Positions 1 to 14,496 of a stretch of DNA of 64,000 nt are shown one piece after another. The notes beneath the pieces are model-generated. The model was not told the origin of the DNA. It searched no databases and saw only the letters and a program-made list of their open reading frames with translations. The number at the start of each line of letters is the position of its first letter. Position 1 is the stretch's first letter. The translations under genes and the position numbers were made by a program. Source of the stretch: Xenorhabdus ishibashii (GTDB taxonomy: Bacteria; Pseudomonadota; Gammaproteobacteria; Enterobacterales; Enterobacteriaceae); assembly GCF_002632755.1 (NCBI RefSeq), contig NZ_NJAK01000001.1, forward strand, positions 1,550,001 to 1,614,000, given 5' to 3'.

Positions 1-358
1 GCTCACAAAACACACACTTCTAATGTTTCTGGTGTTTTTTTCAATAGTTTTAGCTCAAATATCAAACAAACAACCCTTGTGTAGGAAGAACAAATAAATG
101 TACCTTCCAATATTTTTAAAACTTATTTGTATTATCCTTGTCCTTCTTTTTATATAAAGAGAGAAACTGATGGTCATAACAACCTCAGAAATCATACATT
201 TTTTTCATATTTTTGCATTTACCATCAAAAAAATTACTAAAATCATAAAAAATTCTACGCCTACGATAATGCAACCGATATGATGAGATTTATTTTTTGT
301 CGGATACGGGTGTTCTCAACAACCTGTCCAACCTGCATAGACAGGCAGATGTTGGCTT
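1..358. other. AT-rich intergenic region upstream of coaA
   Basis: No gene is supported here. The stretch is very AT-rich and probably carries the coaA promoter, but no -35/-10 pair stands out. Just before the coaA ATG an inverted repeat CCTGTC (323-328) / GACAGG (340-345) could form a hairpin, and no good Shine-Dalgarno sequence is visible in front of the start. In E. coli the equivalent neighbour is a tRNA-tufB cluster; none of it is inside this window. Confidence 0.6.
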
Positions 359-1309
359 ATGAATAAGAAAGAATCTTTTTTGACAACTCCATATTTACAA
401 TTTGACCGTAAACATTGGGCAACATTACGTGACTCAGTGCCTTTAACATTAACAGAAGAAGAAGTTGCAGCTTTAAAGGGGATCAATGAAGAAATTTCAA
501 TAGATGAAGTGATTGAAATCTATCTTCCATTGTCACGCCTACTCAATTTTTACATTAGCTCCAATTTACGGCGGCAGGCTGTTCTTGAGCAGTTTCTAGG
601 AACAGATGAGCAAAAAATACCTTATGTTATTGGTATAGCAGGCAGCGTTGCTGTCGGAAAAAGTACAACCGCACGTTTATTACAAGCATTACTAAGCCGT
701 TGGCCAGAGCATCGTCGTGTCAAGTTAGTGACAACAGATGGTTTTTTGCACTCCAACAATATATTAAATGAACGTGGATTAATGAAAAAAAAAGGATTCC
801 CTGAATCCTATGATATGCGTAACTTGGTCAAATTTGTCGCTGATATCAAATCAGGCGCAGAAAAAGTCACCGCGCCGGTATACTCTCACCTGAGCTATGA
901 CATCGTTCCTGATGAACAACTTATTATCGAAAAACCAGATATTCTTATCCTTGAAGGCTTAAACGTATTACAAAGTGGTATGGATTATCCACATGAGCCA
1001 CATCATGTATTTGTTTCTGATTTTGTTGATTTTTCTATTTATGTAGATGCACCAGAAAAATTACTCGAGCAATGGTACGTCAATCGTTTTCTTAAATTTC
1101 GACAAGGCGCTTTTTCAGATCCTGATTCTTATTTCCACAATTATTCTAAACTGACTAAAGAAGAAGCGATAAATGTAGCATCGAGTATTTGGCAAGAAAT
1201 TAACGGATTAAACTTACGACAAAACATCTTACCAACGAGAGAACGGGCTAGCTTGATTATGACGAAAGGAATCAATCACACAATTGAAAGTGTCAGATTA
1301 AGAAAATAA
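359..1309 (+). CDS. coaA: Pantothenate kinase (type I)
   Basis: Phosphorylates pantothenate with ATP, the first and rate-controlling step of coenzyme A synthesis, in the cytosol. The 316-residue protein has the exact length of E. coli CoaA and aligns end to end. The P-loop GSVAVGKST lies at residues 95-103 with Lys101, followed by the TTDGFLH and [11 protein letters not shown] segments typical of bacterial type I enzymes; the C-terminus VRLRK is also conserved. The ATG at 359 gives the family N-terminus (TPYLQFDR near residue 10). It converges on birA and shares a bidirectional terminator with it. The identification is firm; regulation in the family is feedback inhibition by CoA, not visible in DNA. 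Confidence 0.97.
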   Translation: MNKKESFLTTPYLQFDRKHWATLRDSVPLTLTEEEVAALKGINEEISIDEVIEIYLPLSRLLNFYISSNLRRQAVLEQFLGTDEQKIPYVIGIAGSVAVGKSTTARLLQALLSRWPEHRRVKLVTTDGFLHSNNILNERGLMKKKGFPESYDMRNLVKFVADIKSGAEKVTAPVYSHLSYDIVPDEQLIIEKPDILILEGLNVLQSGMDYPHEPHHVFVSDFVDFSIYVDAPEKLLEQWYVNRFLKFRQGAFSDPDSYFHNYSKLTKEEAINVASSIWQEINGLNLRQNILPTRERASLIMTKGINHTIESVRLRK

Positions 1310-1314
1310 AACAA

Positions 1315-1338
1315 AAAGCCGGAAATATTTCCGGCTTT
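1315..1338. terminator. Bidirectional terminator between coaA and birA
   Basis: An 11-bp perfect stem (AAAGCCGGAAA paired with TTTCCGGCTTT around a 2-nt loop) lies between the convergent coaA and birA stops. A/T runs on both sides let it serve both strands. Confidence 0.9.
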
Positions 1339-1342
1339 ACAT

Positions 1343-2302
1343 TCAACAACCTCTCAAGGAAATTTCGCCGCCGATATAAGGACTAACAATACCATTAATA
1401 TCAAGTAACAAAGCCCCTTGTTGATCTATTCCGCGAGCTATTCCATGAACTTCCTGATCACCAATAATTAATTTCACCTGGCGATTAATAAAATTATCTA
1501 ATTCAAACCACCGAGGAATGAAAGAAGTTAGTCCTTCATTTTCAAACTGGATTAATGCTTTTTTAAGTTCCACTATGATTTCTGCAACCAATTTATTCCG
1601 TTCAATAATCGTTCCTGATTGCTGTAAATTAGTCCAATTTTGTTTAATTGATTTTTGTTGATCGCTACTCATCGAAATATTCATGCCGATTCCGATAACA
1701 ACATGGGCTGCATCTCCCGTTTTTCCCGTCAGCTCGACCAATATTCCAGCCAATTTTTTATCATCTAAATATAAATCATTTGGCCATTTTACTTTTACTC
1801 TATCGGCTCCCTGGCGATTAAGAACTTCTGCAATGATAATACCAACCACTAAACTTAAACCTATCGCTGCTGCTGGCCCTTGTTCCAAACGCCAATACAT
1901 AGATAGATATAAGTTTCGACCAAATGCTGAAATCCACTTTCTACCACGACGCCCCCTACCAGCATATTGATATTCTGCTACACAGGCATCTCCTGAATCG
2001 AGCTCTGCTAACTTTTCCAGGATATATTGATTCGTGGAGTCAATAACAGATATCACTTCAATGCAATCATTAGGAAGATAATTTTCAATAATTTCTTTAT
2101 CCAAAAGATCCATAGGGGCAGGAAAGCGGTAACCTTTACCAGGAAGAGTAAGAACCTCTACTCCCCATTCACGAATAGTTTGAATATGTTTATTAATTCC
2201 TGCTCGGCTCATTCCCAATTCTTGTCCAAGTTGCTGGCCTGAATGAATTTCGCCGTCGGATAAAACTTTAATTAATTTTAATGGGGTACTAATATCTTTC
2301 AT
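1343..2302 (-). CDS. birA: Biotin--protein ligase / biotin operon repressor BirA
   Basis: Bifunctional protein: it makes biotinyl-AMP and transfers biotin to the AccB subunit of acetyl-CoA carboxylase, and as holo-dimer represses biotin synthesis genes. An N-terminal winged helix (about residues 5-60, with [10 protein letters not shown] as recognition helix) precedes the ligase domain, whose biotin-binding GRGRRGRKW is at 115-123 and KWPNDLY further on. The chosen ATG at 2302 gives 319 residues starting MKDIS like E. coli BirA; it overlaps the murB stop by 4 bp (ATGA), implying translational coupling. An upstream in-frame start at 2311 would sit deeper inside murB and is less likely. Confidence 0.96.
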   Translation of the reverse strand: MKDISTPLKLIKVLSDGEIHSGQQLGQELGMSRAGINKHIQTIREWGVEVLTLPGKGYRFPAPMDLLDKEIIENYLPNDCIEVISVIDSTNQYILEKLAELDSGDACVAEYQYAGRGRRGRKWISAFGRNLYLSMYWRLEQGPAAAIGLSLVVGIIIAEVLNRQGADRVKVKWPNDLYLDDKKLAGILVELTGKTGDAAHVVIGIGMNISMSSDQQKSIKQNWTNLQQSGTIIERNKLVAEIIVELKKALIQFENEGLTSFIPRWFELDNFINRQVKLIIGDQEVHGIARGIDQQGALLLDINGIVSPYIGGEISLRGC

Positions 2303-3339
2303 GAAATACATTCCACTGCATCTATTTCACCTGTACTGCCAATGAAGCGTACCTCAGGCTCTAAGAATATATTAAATTTTTCTGCAACTTTATTGCGAAT
2401 ATAAGCAGCCAAGGCAGTGACATCTTGTCCCGTTGCATTACCTTTATTAATTAATACTAATGCCTGTTTCATGTGTACGGCAGCGCCACCAATAGCATAA
2501 CCCTTCAATTGACATTGTTCGATCAGCCAACCCGCAGCAATCTTTACGCTATGCTCATCATGAGGGTATTGAGGACAGCCGGGATATTCAGACTTAATAC
2601 TGTATGCTAACTCAATTGATATAATAGGATTTTTGAAGAAACTGCCTGCATTACCTATCAATGCAGGATCTGGCAATTTACTCTGACGCATTTCACACAC
2701 AGCATCGAATATTTGTTCTGGCGTGACTTTTTCTCGTGAGAACTGTGATAAAGCGCCGTAGGTTAAAATTGGCTCCCATCTCTTATTTAAACGTAAACCA
2801 ACCGCGGTGATAACATAACCATCTTTATATTGGCGCTTAAAAATGCTGTCTCTATACGCAAATTGACACTCATTCGCTGTTAGACGGATTGAATTACCTG
2901 TTTTTAGCTCAACAAAATCCACATATTCACAGACATGTTTAAATTCAACTCCATATGCCCCAATATTCTGGATTGGAGCAGAGCCAACATTTCCAGGGAT
3001 CAAGGCTAAATTTTCCAAACCATAGATCTGTTGTTTAAATAAATAAGTAATTAGTTTATGCCAATTTTCACCTGCACCAACATGAATATGCCATGCAGCA
3101 TCTGACTCTTGTATATTGATACCAAGAATACGATTTAAAATCACAGTGCCTTTAAAATTTTTGGTGAAAAGGACATTACTTCCTCCTCCCAACAATAAAA
3201 CAGGGTGATGCTTTTTCATCGCTTCTTGCCATAAGGCCAAAAGCGATTCAATAGAAGTAGCTATACCGATATGATCAGCACTGGCTGAAATGCCAAACGT
3301 GTTAAACGCTTTTAGTTGAGTAGATTGACAGGCAGACAT
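2299..3339 (-). CDS. murB: UDP-N-acetylenolpyruvoylglucosamine reductase
   Basis: FAD- and NADPH-dependent reductase making UDP-N-acetylmuramate, the second committed step of peptidoglycan precursor synthesis. The 346-residue type I MurB shows the FAD-binding [10 protein letters not shown] (residues 49-58), [17 protein letters not shown] (114-130) and the catalytic serine in [10 protein letters not shown] (Ser233). It is the first gene of a murB-birA pair and lies directly downstream of the rRNA operon terminator, as in E. coli where murB follows rrnB. Confidence 0.96.
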   Translation of the reverse strand: MSACQSTQLKAFNTFGISASADHIGIATSIESLLALWQEAMKKHHPVLLLGGGSNVLFTKNFKGTVILNRILGINIQESDAAWHIHVGAGENWHKLITYLFKQQIYGLENLALIPGNVGSAPIQNIGAYGVEFKHVCEYVDFVELKTGNSIRLTANECQFAYRDSIFKRQYKDGYVITAVGLRLNKRWEPILTYGALSQFSREKVTPEQIFDAVCEMRQSKLPDPALIGNAGSFFKNPIISIELAYSIKSEYPGCPQYPHDEHSVKIAAGWLIEQCQLKGYAIGGAAVHMKQALVLINKGNATGQDVTALAAYIRNKVAEKFNIFLEPEVRFIGSTGEIDAVECIS

Positions 3340-3461
3340 TCATTTCAAACTCAATAGGGTAATTTAAGTCGTAGTCTATCAGACTCTATATTTGAAAGAT
3401 AAGGAAGTCGTTATTACCTAACATCTATCTGTTGATGGAAATCAAAAAGAACCATAAATGC

Positions 3462-3489
3462 AAAAGGCCACTCATATGAGTGGCCTTTT
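3462..3489 (-). terminator. rRNA operon terminator
   Basis: A long perfect hairpin with arms AAAAGGCCACTCAT / ATGAGTGGCCTTTT immediately follows the distal 5S gene on the minus strand and ends in T-rich sequence. It is placed to end the rrn transcript before murB. Confidence 0.88.
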
Positions 3490-3500
3490 GACTGGTATTA

Positions 3501-3620
3501 AAGCTTGGCAGTTCCCTACTCTCACATGGGGAGACCCCACACTACCATCGGCGCTACGGCGTTTCACTACTGAGTTCGGCATGGGGTCAGGTGGGACCGC
3601 CGCGCTATTGCCGCCAAGCA
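3501..3620 (-). rRNA. rrf: 5S rRNA, distal copy
   Basis: A 120-nt sequence that reads as enterobacterial 5S rRNA on the minus strand, including the conserved CCGAACTCAG-like, GTAGCGCCGATGGTAGTG and CATG-GAGAGTAGG segments. The ends pair as helix I (GCTTGGC with GCCAAGC). It differs from the proximal 5S copy at 9 positions, several of them paired changes in helix I, so it is likely functional. It follows tRNA-Thr and is the last gene of the operon. Confidence 0.95.
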
Positions 3621-3652
3621 AATTCTGTTTTATTTGCCGAACATACTATTCA

Positions 3653-3728
3653 TGGTGCTGATACCCAGATTCGAACTGGGGACCTCACCCTTACCAAGGG
3701 TGTGCTCTACCAACTGAGCCATATCAGC
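3653..3728 (-). tRNA. tRNA-Thr (GGT anticodon)
   Basis: A 76-nt tRNA read from the minus strand with acceptor GCTGATA, T-loop GTTCGAA-type, anticodon loop CTTGGTAAG (anticodon GGT) and an encoded 3' CCA. It sits between two 5S genes, the arrangement of E. coli rrnD (5S-thrV-5S). Confidence 0.96.
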
Positions 3729-3738
3729 AGCAAATGCT

Positions 3739-3772
3739 AAAAATAAAAAGTGTTGCCAAATGGGCAACACTT
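3739..3772 (-). terminator. Intrinsic-terminator-like hairpin between 5S and tRNA-Thr
   Basis: On the minus strand, a perfect 10-bp stem (AAGTGTTGCC / GGCAACACTT, positions 3748-3757 and 3763-3772) is followed by TTTATTTTT. This has the form of a rho-independent terminator but lies inside the rRNA operon, before the tRNA-Thr-5S tail. rrn antitermination through boxA could allow read-through. It may alternatively be a processing stem. Confidence 0.7.
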
Positions 3773-3780
3773 ATAAAGTG

Positions 3781-3900
3781 ATGTCTGGCAGTTCCCTACT
3801 CTCGCATGGGGAGACCCCACACTACCATCGGCGCTACGGCGTTTCACTGCTGAGTTCGGCATGGGGTCAGGTGGGACCACCGCGCTCTTGCCGCCAGACA
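3781..3900 (-). rRNA. rrf: 5S rRNA, proximal copy
   Basis: A 120-nt 5S rRNA on the minus strand, directly downstream of 23S. Ends pair as TGTCTGGC / GCCAGACA. The internal segments match enterobacterial 5S. Helix I differs from the distal copy by compensatory exchanges. Confidence 0.96.
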
Positions 3901-3979
3901 AATCCTGTTTTCAATCCCGAACAAGCTGTTTTTTCTCTGAAACTGTCTTCTCTCATGCCCAAAACACCTTCGGTGTTGT

Positions 3980-6899
<2,920 letters not shown>

Positions 6900-6988
6900 A
6901 AGGTGTCTTCGGACTGGAGTTTTTGAGAGACTCATCAATGTTATCGTTCAACAACATCGATTGTTTCAAATTTTCAGCTTGTTCCAGA

Positions 6989-7001
6989 TTGTTAAAGAGC
7001 A
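6989..7001 (-). promoter_or_regulatory. Spacer boxA antitermination site
   Basis: On the minus strand the spacer between tRNA-Ala and 23S carries TGCTCTTTAACAA, the rrn boxA element recruiting NusB-S10. The same 13-mer occurs in the 16S leader. Confidence 0.85.
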
Positions 7002-7064
7002 AATATTCCATAACACACTGTTTTTAATGTGTTCTGAAATACTTTTTGTTATTTAAGAAGAGGA

Positions 7065-7140
7065 TGGTGGAGCTAAGCGGGATCGAACCGCTGACCTCCT
7101 GCGTGCAAGGCAGGCGCTCTCCCAGCTGAGCTATAGCCCC
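7065..7140 (-). tRNA. tRNA-Ala (TGC anticodon)
   Basis: A 76-nt tRNA with acceptor GGGGCTA, TGC anticodon and encoded CCA, read on the minus strand in the 16S-23S spacer. It nearly matches E. coli tRNA-Ala(TGC) and lies just downstream of tRNA-Ile. Confidence 0.96.
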
Positions 7141-7161
7141 ATCGAATCGGACAAAAAAAGT

Positions 7162-7238
<77 letters not shown>

Positions 7239-7304
7239 ATACCGAGCCCGTCTCTTCTTCTATCAGACAATCTGTGTGAACACTCACATTTCACCATCGT
7301 TGGT

Positions 7305-8847
<1,543 letters not shown>

Positions 8848-8983
8848 AAAGTTTGATGCTCAAAGAATTCTACTGTTAGTTCGTAATGAATTAACTGTCA
8901 GTCACTCTTCAAGACTTTAATCTTTTTTTGCCTTTCGGCTGAGATAGTGTCTTGCGAGTGCCCACACAGATTGTCTGATTAAT

Positions 8984-8996
8984 TTGTTAAAGAGCA
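8984..8996 (-). promoter_or_regulatory. Leader boxA antitermination site
   Basis: TGCTCTTTAACAA on the minus strand, about 140 nt ahead of 16S and downstream of P2, at the standard place for the rrn nut-like boxA. Confidence 0.9.
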
Positions 8997-9035
8997 TTGG
9001 CAACCGGCCGTTTCTGCCGGGTTGCGAGGCTGCGT

Positions 9036-9063
9036 ATCTTACGCTTTTCGCCTCCAGAGTCAA
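9036..9063 (-). promoter_or_regulatory. rrn P2 promoter
   Basis: Minus strand -35 TTGACT (9058-9063) and -10 TAAGAT (9036-9041) separated by 16 bp, followed by a GC-rich stretch. It lies about 95 bp downstream of P1, as in E. coli rrn operons. Confidence 0.75.
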
Positions 9064-9132
9064 GCGATTATTTTCGCTTTTCTCTGCGACCGTCGTGGCT
9101 TGTTTCAGCACATCGCCGGTCAGTGGTGGCGC

Positions 9133-9160
9133 ATTATAGGGAGTTTTCTGGGGCTGGCAA
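9133..9160 (-). promoter_or_regulatory. rrn P1 promoter
   Basis: Minus strand -35 TTGCCA (9155-9160) and -10 TATAAT (9133-9138) with the 16-bp spacer typical of rrn P1, a CTCCC block before the -10, then GCGCCACCACTGAC, nearly identical to E. coli rrnB P1. A/T-rich sequence upstream (9161-9180) fits an UP element. Confidence 0.88.
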
Positions 9161-9211
9161 TAGTTTTTTTGAAAAAAATCACCAACAGATGATTATTGCG
9201 CCAAATTTCAC

Positions 9212-10075
9212 TTAAGTTGGTAGTTTTTCCAGCGTTAAGAAACCTAATTCGCGTAAAATGGGGCGCAGACTTTCATTCACCGGCTCTATTTTTGTGCAAT
9301 ATGCTAAATTATCGGCGGTTGTTAAAAACAAATCTTCCCGATTTTTGATGAGCCATGCAGTTCTGCGGGCAATTGCAGCTCCCGAATCAATTAATCTTGT
9401 TCCATCTGGTAAAACTTGTGCAATTTCTTCTGCTATCAAAGGAAAGTGCGTACAACCCAAAATGATAGTATCCGGTGGTTCTTTCATTCTTAGCCACGGC
9501 TTTAGTATTTTCTCTAACTCTTTTAGTGGAACATCCTTGCCATGTAACTTTCGTTCAGCTAACTCGACCAATTCAGCAGAACCAATTGCATACATCTGGC
9601 AATCCGTAGCGAACCTTGCAATTAATTCTTTGGTATAGTCTCGATTCACTGTAGCGCGTGTCGCCAATAATCCCACAACACGATTACAGGTTAGTTTCGC
9701 AGCAGGCTTTATCGCTGGTACAACACCAACAACAGGAAAAGAAAAACGTTCACGCAGAGCGGGCAAGCTGACTGTACTTGCAGTATTGCAAGCGATAACA
9801 ACAACCGCCAAAGGGTGTTTTTTCTGGATTGCATCAACAATCTGGACAACCCTTTCTACAATCACTTCCGCCGTTTTCTCGCCGTAAGGGAATGCCTCAT
9901 TATCGAAAGCATATATATAGTGGAGATCCGGCAAGAGTTGCCGAATCTCTTGATAGACAGATAAACCACCTACTCCAGAATCAAAAACCAGAATCGTTGG
10001 ACGGGCGGTTTTGTTTAAATCAGAAGTTGTAGCTTCCAGTGAGGTAGTATTCTCTTCCTGGGGTGCGATAGCCAT
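9212..10075 (-). CDS. murI: Glutamate racemase
   Basis: Interconverts L- and D-glutamate to supply D-Glu for peptidoglycan. The two catalytic cysteines sit in VIACNTAS (Cys96 from the chosen start) and LGCTHFP (Cys208), and the N-terminal VFDSGVGG binds substrate. The ATG at 10075 gives 287 residues with an N-terminal extension like E. coli MurI; an ATG at 10087 and a TTG at 10099 are in frame upstream, and no start has a strong Shine-Dalgarno. The gene begins inside the 3' end of btuB (56-bp overlap), an arrangement also found in E. coli, and reads into the rrn promoter region. Confidence 0.95.
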   Translation of the reverse strand: MAIAPQEENTTSLEATTSDLNKTARPTILVFDSGVGGLSVYQEIRQLLPDLHYIYAFDNEAFPYGEKTAEVIVERVVQIVDAIQKKHPLAVVVIACNTASTVSLPALRERFSFPVVGVVPAIKPAAKLTCNRVVGLLATRATVNRDYTKELIARFATDCQMYAIGSAELVELAERKLHGKDVPLKELEKILKPWLRMKEPPDTIILGCTHFPLIAEEIAQVLPDGTRLIDSGAAIARRTAWLIKNREDLFLTTADNLAYCTKIEPVNESLRPILRELGFLTLEKLPT

Positions 10076-11858
10076 AGGCTGTCTCATAATGCTTATCAAA
10101 CAGATTGACTATTCTAGCACGAATTGTTAGGTGGTCAGTGATCGGATATGAGGCGCTGATATCCCACAGACTTACACCGGCTAATTTCACTGTTTTCGCA
10201 GGATATGTACTGTAGTCTTGGTCATAACGCCGACCAAGATATTGATAGGTGATCCCCCAATCGATATTAATGGCTTCCCAATCCAATTGATATTTAACTT
10301 GCTGTTTGGCTCTGCGAGTTAATTGCTGACCATAACCATCACGCGGATCAATGTACTGTAATGTGAGTTGATGCTGGAACATACCGGTATCCATTGTTCC
10401 CGTCCACTCGGCACCTTTTATTTTTGCCTTATCGCTGTTTTCATAACGGTTATTGGCAAAATTTATCAACTGTTCAATATCATTACGATAAACAGATAGA
10501 CGCCAGTTAAGTAGCCCAGTCAATCCTTCAATTCCGATGTCCCATTGCTTACTTTTTTCTGGTTTAAGGTTTTCATTTCCCCATTTGCTATAAAGCTGAC
10601 TCAAAGTCGGTGCCTTGAATGCCGTTCCATACGAAGTGATAAAACGATAACCATCAATAAACTCCCAGCCGATGCCAATTTGCCCCGTAGTATTCCAGTC
10701 ATATTCAGAATGGTGATCTGAACGCACAGCACCTTCTAAAATGACATCTTGTACTTTTTGCTGGGCAGTTAAATATAATCCCGTATTATCAACATATTTT
10801 TGTACAGGGATATTATTGGAGCCAGCGGCAACCCATTCTCTTTTCCAATCAATCCCACTACTGATTGCGCCATGACCGACTTGCCACGTATTTCCCCATT
10901 GCACATTGTATTGTTTTGAATCACTCAAACTAGAGTTATTACCATAACGCCCATGTTTAGGAACATAATTGTAATCTTTAACGTGGCTGTGACTGACAAT
11001 GAATTGAGAAGAATAGATGCCTTGGTTAAATTGAATACCAGCATCATAGGTACGACTGAAAAGTTCGCGAGTATCTGCTTCATTGATACTCCATGCATCA
11101 TAAGCCGTCCGATTATTAAATCCATAGGCTCGGACAAATCCGCTCATTTGTTGATTTATTTTATGATCTATTTCCAACCATAACATTTTACTCATAAAGC
11201 CATCACGATCTGGCTGACGATATCCTCCCGTTTTACCATCAACGATCACATCAAACCCTTTGGTATAGGTATAACCTGCGGCTGTAGTTAATAAAGTATT
11301 CTCACCAATATTTTGCTGTGTTGAACCCTGATAGTTTTGATACCCGTTCGAGCCGAACCCTGCATTCAGTGTTGTCCCGCGTTGTTCCCGTTTTGTGATG
11401 ATATTGATCACGCCACCAATAGCATCAGAACCATATACGGCAGAACGCGCGCCACGGATATATTCTATTCTTTGCACCATTGAAATTGGGATCTGGCTAA
11501 AATCGGCGGCTCCGGTAATGCCTGCCTGATTCAAACGGATCCCATCCACCAGCACCAAGGTATGACTTGAATTTGTACCACGTACAAATAAAGAAGAGTG
11601 CTGCCCCATCCCCCCATTCTGTGCAATATCAATACTCGGCAAACGGCGCAAAACATCAACTAAACTACTGGATTGCCAACGTTCTATATCTTCACGAGTC
11701 ACTACTGTCGTTGGTGCCAATACTGAAGAAATCGGCTGCTTAAAACGATTGGCTGTAATCACCAATGTATCTTGATTATCTGCAACTGCAACATGGCTCC
11801 AACCAGAAAATATCGCCACGGACGTAGCATATAGAAGAATCTGTTTTTTATTTGTCAT
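10020..11858 (-). CDS. btuB: TonB-dependent vitamin B12 outer-membrane receptor
   Basis: Imports cobalamins across the outer membrane using TonB energy. The 612-residue protein starts with a signal peptide (to about residue 26), then a TonB box DTLVITANR (30-38), a plug domain with the [16 protein letters not shown] loop, and a 22-strand barrel ending in an aromatic C-terminus (GSYNF). Length matches E. coli BtuB (614). It overlaps murI downstream and is divergent from trmA. I could not find the conserved B12-box of a cobalamin riboswitch in the short upstream gap (11859-12055), so control may differ from E. coli. Confidence 0.96.
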   Translation of the reverse strand: MTNKKQILLYATSVAIFSGWSHVAVADNQDTLVITANRFKQPISSVLAPTTVVTREDIERWQSSSLVDVLRRLPSIDIAQNGGMGQHSSLFVRGTNSSHTLVLVDGIRLNQAGITGAADFSQIPISMVQRIEYIRGARSAVYGSDAIGGVINIITKREQRGTTLNAGFGSNGYQNYQGSTQQNIGENTLLTTAAGYTYTKGFDVIVDGKTGGYRQPDRDGFMSKMLWLEIDHKINQQMSGFVRAYGFNNRTAYDAWSINEADTRELFSRTYDAGIQFNQGIYSSQFIVSHSHVKDYNYVPKHGRYGNNSSLSDSKQYNVQWGNTWQVGHGAISSGIDWKREWVAAGSNNIPVQKYVDNTGLYLTAQQKVQDVILEGAVRSDHHSEYDWNTTGQIGIGWEFIDGYRFITSYGTAFKAPTLSQLYSKWGNENLKPEKSKQWDIGIEGLTGLLNWRLSVYRNDIEQLINFANNRYENSDKAKIKGAEWTGTMDTGMFQHQLTLQYIDPRDGYGQQLTRRAKQQVKYQLDWEAINIDWGITYQYLGRRYDQDYSTYPAKTVKLAGVSLWDISASYPITDHLTIRARIVNLFDKHYETAYGYRTPGREYYLTGSYNF

Positions 11859-12055
11859 AAGATTTGTAATGAGAATGTGTGTGGTATCTGGCTATCTATA
11901 TTTAACTATAAAGCGTCATGCTACGATGGAGATCCTGGCGTGTCCAGAATGCCTTTCTATCAAAAAAAAAGCGGATAAACCAGAAAACTGGACATCCTTT
12001 GTACTTTCCCTACAATGCGCTCGGAAATTTTTCTTAACGCGACGAGAACCCGATA

Positions 12056-13156
12056 ATGCAGAATGCCTTGCCAACGGAAAATTATGAAAATCAATTGATG
12101 GAGAAAGTCCATCGCCTAAAAGAAATGATGCTCCCTTTTGGCGCACCTGAGCCTGAAGTTTTCCGTTCCCCTGCATCCCATTACAGAATGCGCGCAGAAT
12201 TCCGTATCTGGCATGAGGAAGATGACCTCTACCACATCATGTTTGATCAACAAACTAAACAGCGTATCCGTATTGATCAATTTCCAGTTGCCAATCATCT
12301 AATCAATAAAATGATGCAAGCCATCATTGCTGGCGTAAAAGACAATCCAGTATTACGCCATAAACTGTTTCAGGTGGATTACCTTTCTACCCGCAGTAAC
12401 AAAATCATTGTCTCTCTGCTTTACCACAAAAAACTGGGGGATGAATGGCGTGAACATGCAACCGCTCTGCGTAACCAACTAACCGCAGCAGGATTTGATG
12501 TACAACTTATTGGACGTGCAGCAAAAACCAAGATCATGCTTGACCATGACTATATTGATGAAGCGCTGTCTGTTGCAGGCAAGACCATGATTTATCGTCA
12601 GGTTGAAAATAGCTTCACACAGCCGAATGCCAACATTAATATTCATATGTTGGAATGGGCAATTGATATCACCAAAGGCTCGAAAGGTGACTTGCTTGAG
12701 TTGTATTGTGGCAATGGTAATTTCTCTCTGGCGCTGGCGCAGAATTTTGAACGAGTACTGGCAACAGAAATTGCCAAGCCCTCAGTGGCAGCCGCACAAT
12801 TTAATATCGCAGCAAACGAAATTGATAACGTGCAGATTATCCGCATGTCAGCGGAAGAATTTACTCAGGCAATGAACGGAGAGCGTGAGTTCAATCGCTT
12901 ACAAGGCATTGATTTAAGTAATTATCAATGTGAGACCATCTTTGTTGATCCACCACGAAGTGGGTTGGATGAAGAAACACTAAAAATGGTTCAAGCTTAT
13001 CCGCGTATTCTTTATATTTCCTGCAATCCAGAAACGCTCTGCCAAAATCTGGAAACACTGACACAAACCCACAAAGTCAACAAACTGGCGCTATTTGACC
13101 AATTTCCTTATACCCACCATATGGAATGCGGTGTCCTACTGGAAAAAAGAACATAA
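12056..13156 (+). CDS. trmA: tRNA (uracil-54-C5)-methyltransferase
   Basis: Makes ribothymidine-54 in the T-loop of tRNAs using SAM, through a covalent enzyme-tRNA adduct. The 366-residue protein matches E. coli TrmA throughout. The SAM-binding ELYCGNGNF is at 215-223, [10 protein letters not shown] near 296-305, and the nucleophilic cysteine in ISCNPETL is Cys323. The ATG at 12056 fits the family N-terminus ([10 protein letters not shown]). It is divergent from btuB and convergent with yijD, with a shared terminator. Confidence 0.97.
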   Translation: MQNALPTENYENQLMEKVHRLKEMMLPFGAPEPEVFRSPASHYRMRAEFRIWHEEDDLYHIMFDQQTKQRIRIDQFPVANHLINKMMQAIIAGVKDNPVLRHKLFQVDYLSTRSNKIIVSLLYHKKLGDEWREHATALRNQLTAAGFDVQLIGRAAKTKIMLDHDYIDEALSVAGKTMIYRQVENSFTQPNANINIHMLEWAIDITKGSKGDLLELYCGNGNFSLALAQNFERVLATEIAKPSVAAAQFNIAANEIDNVQIIRMSAEEFTQAMNGEREFNRLQGIDLSNYQCETIFVDPPRSGLDEETLKMVQAYPRILYISCNPETLCQNLETLTQTHKVNKLALFDQFPYTHHMECGVLLEKRT

Positions 13157-13170
13157 CGTCATTAAAAACA

Positions 13171-13202
13171 AAAACGCCACAGAGTCAATTTCGTGGCGTT
13201 TT
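13171..13202. terminator. Terminator between trmA and yijD
   Basis: A perfect 10-bp stem (AAAACGCCAC / GTGGCGTTTT) with a 12-nt loop and T-run lies between the convergent trmA and yijD. It can act on both strands. Confidence 0.85.
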
Positions 13203-13235
13203 TTATTGGATCATTCTCGATAAAAGCGATTAACT

Positions 13236-13607
13236 TTAGCTTTTTGAAGTGAGTGTTGCTTGCTGCTTGCGCTTTTTCATCTTTAAGTAGATCCAAAACA
13301 CTAAAAGAGTGCCAATAAAGACAGGCAAGAAATTAGAGCCAATTGCCGGATATTCCATCCGAATGAATGCACTATACACAAACATGCCTAAGAAGAAGCA
13401 TCCCGTGGCCAGTTTTGGTAATCCTTCTGCCATTGGATAATTCAAATAACGTTGATGGAGACAATATAAAGAAAGTACCAATGCAATAAGAGGGAAAATA
13501 GAAAAAGGGACAAATGAATTGAAAAATGTTGAGAAAGTTCCGTGTGTTGCCATTCCAACGATAAGAGCCAGCAACATTGTGCTTTTATCTTGGCGGTATT
13601 GTTCCAT
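13236..13607 (-). CDS. yijD: Inner-membrane protein YijD (DUF1422)
   Basis: A 123-residue protein with about four hydrophobic segments (roughly residues 10-30, 34-50, 64-80, 90-108) and a basic C-terminal tail (KMKKRKQQ). It aligns with E. coli YijD, including SLYCLHQRYLN and EYPAIGSNF. Function is unknown. The ATG at 13607 has a GGAGAA Shine-Dalgarno. It is the second gene of a fabR-yijD pair (21-bp gap), so it is probably expressed with the unsaturated fatty acid regulator. Confidence 0.92.
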   Translation of the reverse strand: MEQYRQDKSTMLLALIVGMATHGTFSTFFNSFVPFSIFPLIALVLSLYCLHQRYLNYPMAEGLPKLATGCFFLGMFVYSAFIRMEYPAIGSNFLPVFIGTLLVFWIYLKMKKRKQQATLTSKS

Positions 13608-13628
13608 CGTATTATTCTCCTTTCATTA

Positions 13629-14291
13629 TTATTCAGAGGATTTAGGGATCGCTTTAGGGACAGTATTTTTTTCTTGCTCACGACGATACCAATAATAAGC
13701 GCCTTTGGAAATTATGCGGAGTTGCAAAACCAAACGCTCTTCGAGGCGACGCCTTTTTTCTTCATCAATATCTAATGCTTCTGCACCTGCACTAAACACG
13801 ATTGTCACCATCGCCTCAGCTTGTATCTCAGTAAAATGACGTGGCATATGGCTGGCTTGCTCAAGATAGTCTGCCAATTCGGCAATAAAATGTTGGATTT
13901 CTCGTGCTACAGCCGCACGAAATTCAGCCGATGTACCGGAGCGTTCACGCAGCAATAGACGGAACGCATTGGGATTGTTGCCGATGAATTCCATGAAAGT
14001 TGAAACCGAAGTACGGATGACACTACCACCTTTGGCTATGCGCTGGCGAGCCTGACGCATTAACTGACGCAGCATCAAACCACTTTCATCCACCATCGTC
14101 AGCCCCAGCTCATCCACATCGCGAAAATGTCGATAAAAAGAAGTCGGTGCAATACCTGCCTCCCGAGCGACTTCCCGTAGGCTCAGGCTGGTAAAACTGC
14201 GTTCAGCACTGAGTTGGCTGAATGCCGCCTCAATCAGGGAGCGGCGGGTTTTCTCTTTTTGTTTTGCTCTAACGCCGGTTACGTTACTCAC
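13629..14291 (-). CDS. fabR: TetR-family repressor of unsaturated fatty acid synthesis FabR
   Basis: Represses fabA and fabB in response to the unsaturated:saturated acyl pool. The N-terminal TetR helix-turn-helix (about 20-65, [19 protein letters not shown]) is nearly identical to E. coli FabR, as is the ligand domain ([21 protein letters not shown]). No ATG exists near the family start; GTG at 14291 with an AGGA ahead gives 220 residues. It precedes yijD and is divergent from sthA, the same order as in E. coli. Confidence 0.95.
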   Translation of the reverse strand: MSNVTGVRAKQKEKTRRSLIEAAFSQLSAERSFTSLSLREVAREAGIAPTSFYRHFRDVDELGLTMVDESGLMLRQLMRQARQRIAKGGSVIRTSVSTFMEFIGNNPNAFRLLLRERSGTSAEFRAAVAREIQHFIAELADYLEQASHMPRHFTEIQAEAMVTIVFSAGAEALDIDEEKRRRLEERLVLQLRIISKGAYYWYRREQEKNTVPKAIPKSSE

Positions 14292-14496
14292 AACAATCCT
14301 GATCTATCTCGACTCTAATCGGGCAAATATAACAGATTCTGCTAAGTTTGCTGTGATTGTTCTCTTAAAGCTATTATTCAATGTTTTCCTGGTCTATTTC
14401 TAAACAATGAGATAAAAACCTTATGCTCATTGGGTTATTGCTTCAACTAATGTTAAGATAGCGTTGTTATTTTGTGTAAAAACAGGTCTTTCCTCT

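Noticed and set aside
9258..9638. 126-codon plus-strand frame within murI
   Set aside because: Antisense to a clearly conserved glutamate racemase; no family resemblance and no ribosome site.
13629..14291. fabR as a generic drug-efflux TetR regulator
   Set aside because: Sequence and the fabR-yijD-trmA-sthA neighbourhood identify FabR specifically.
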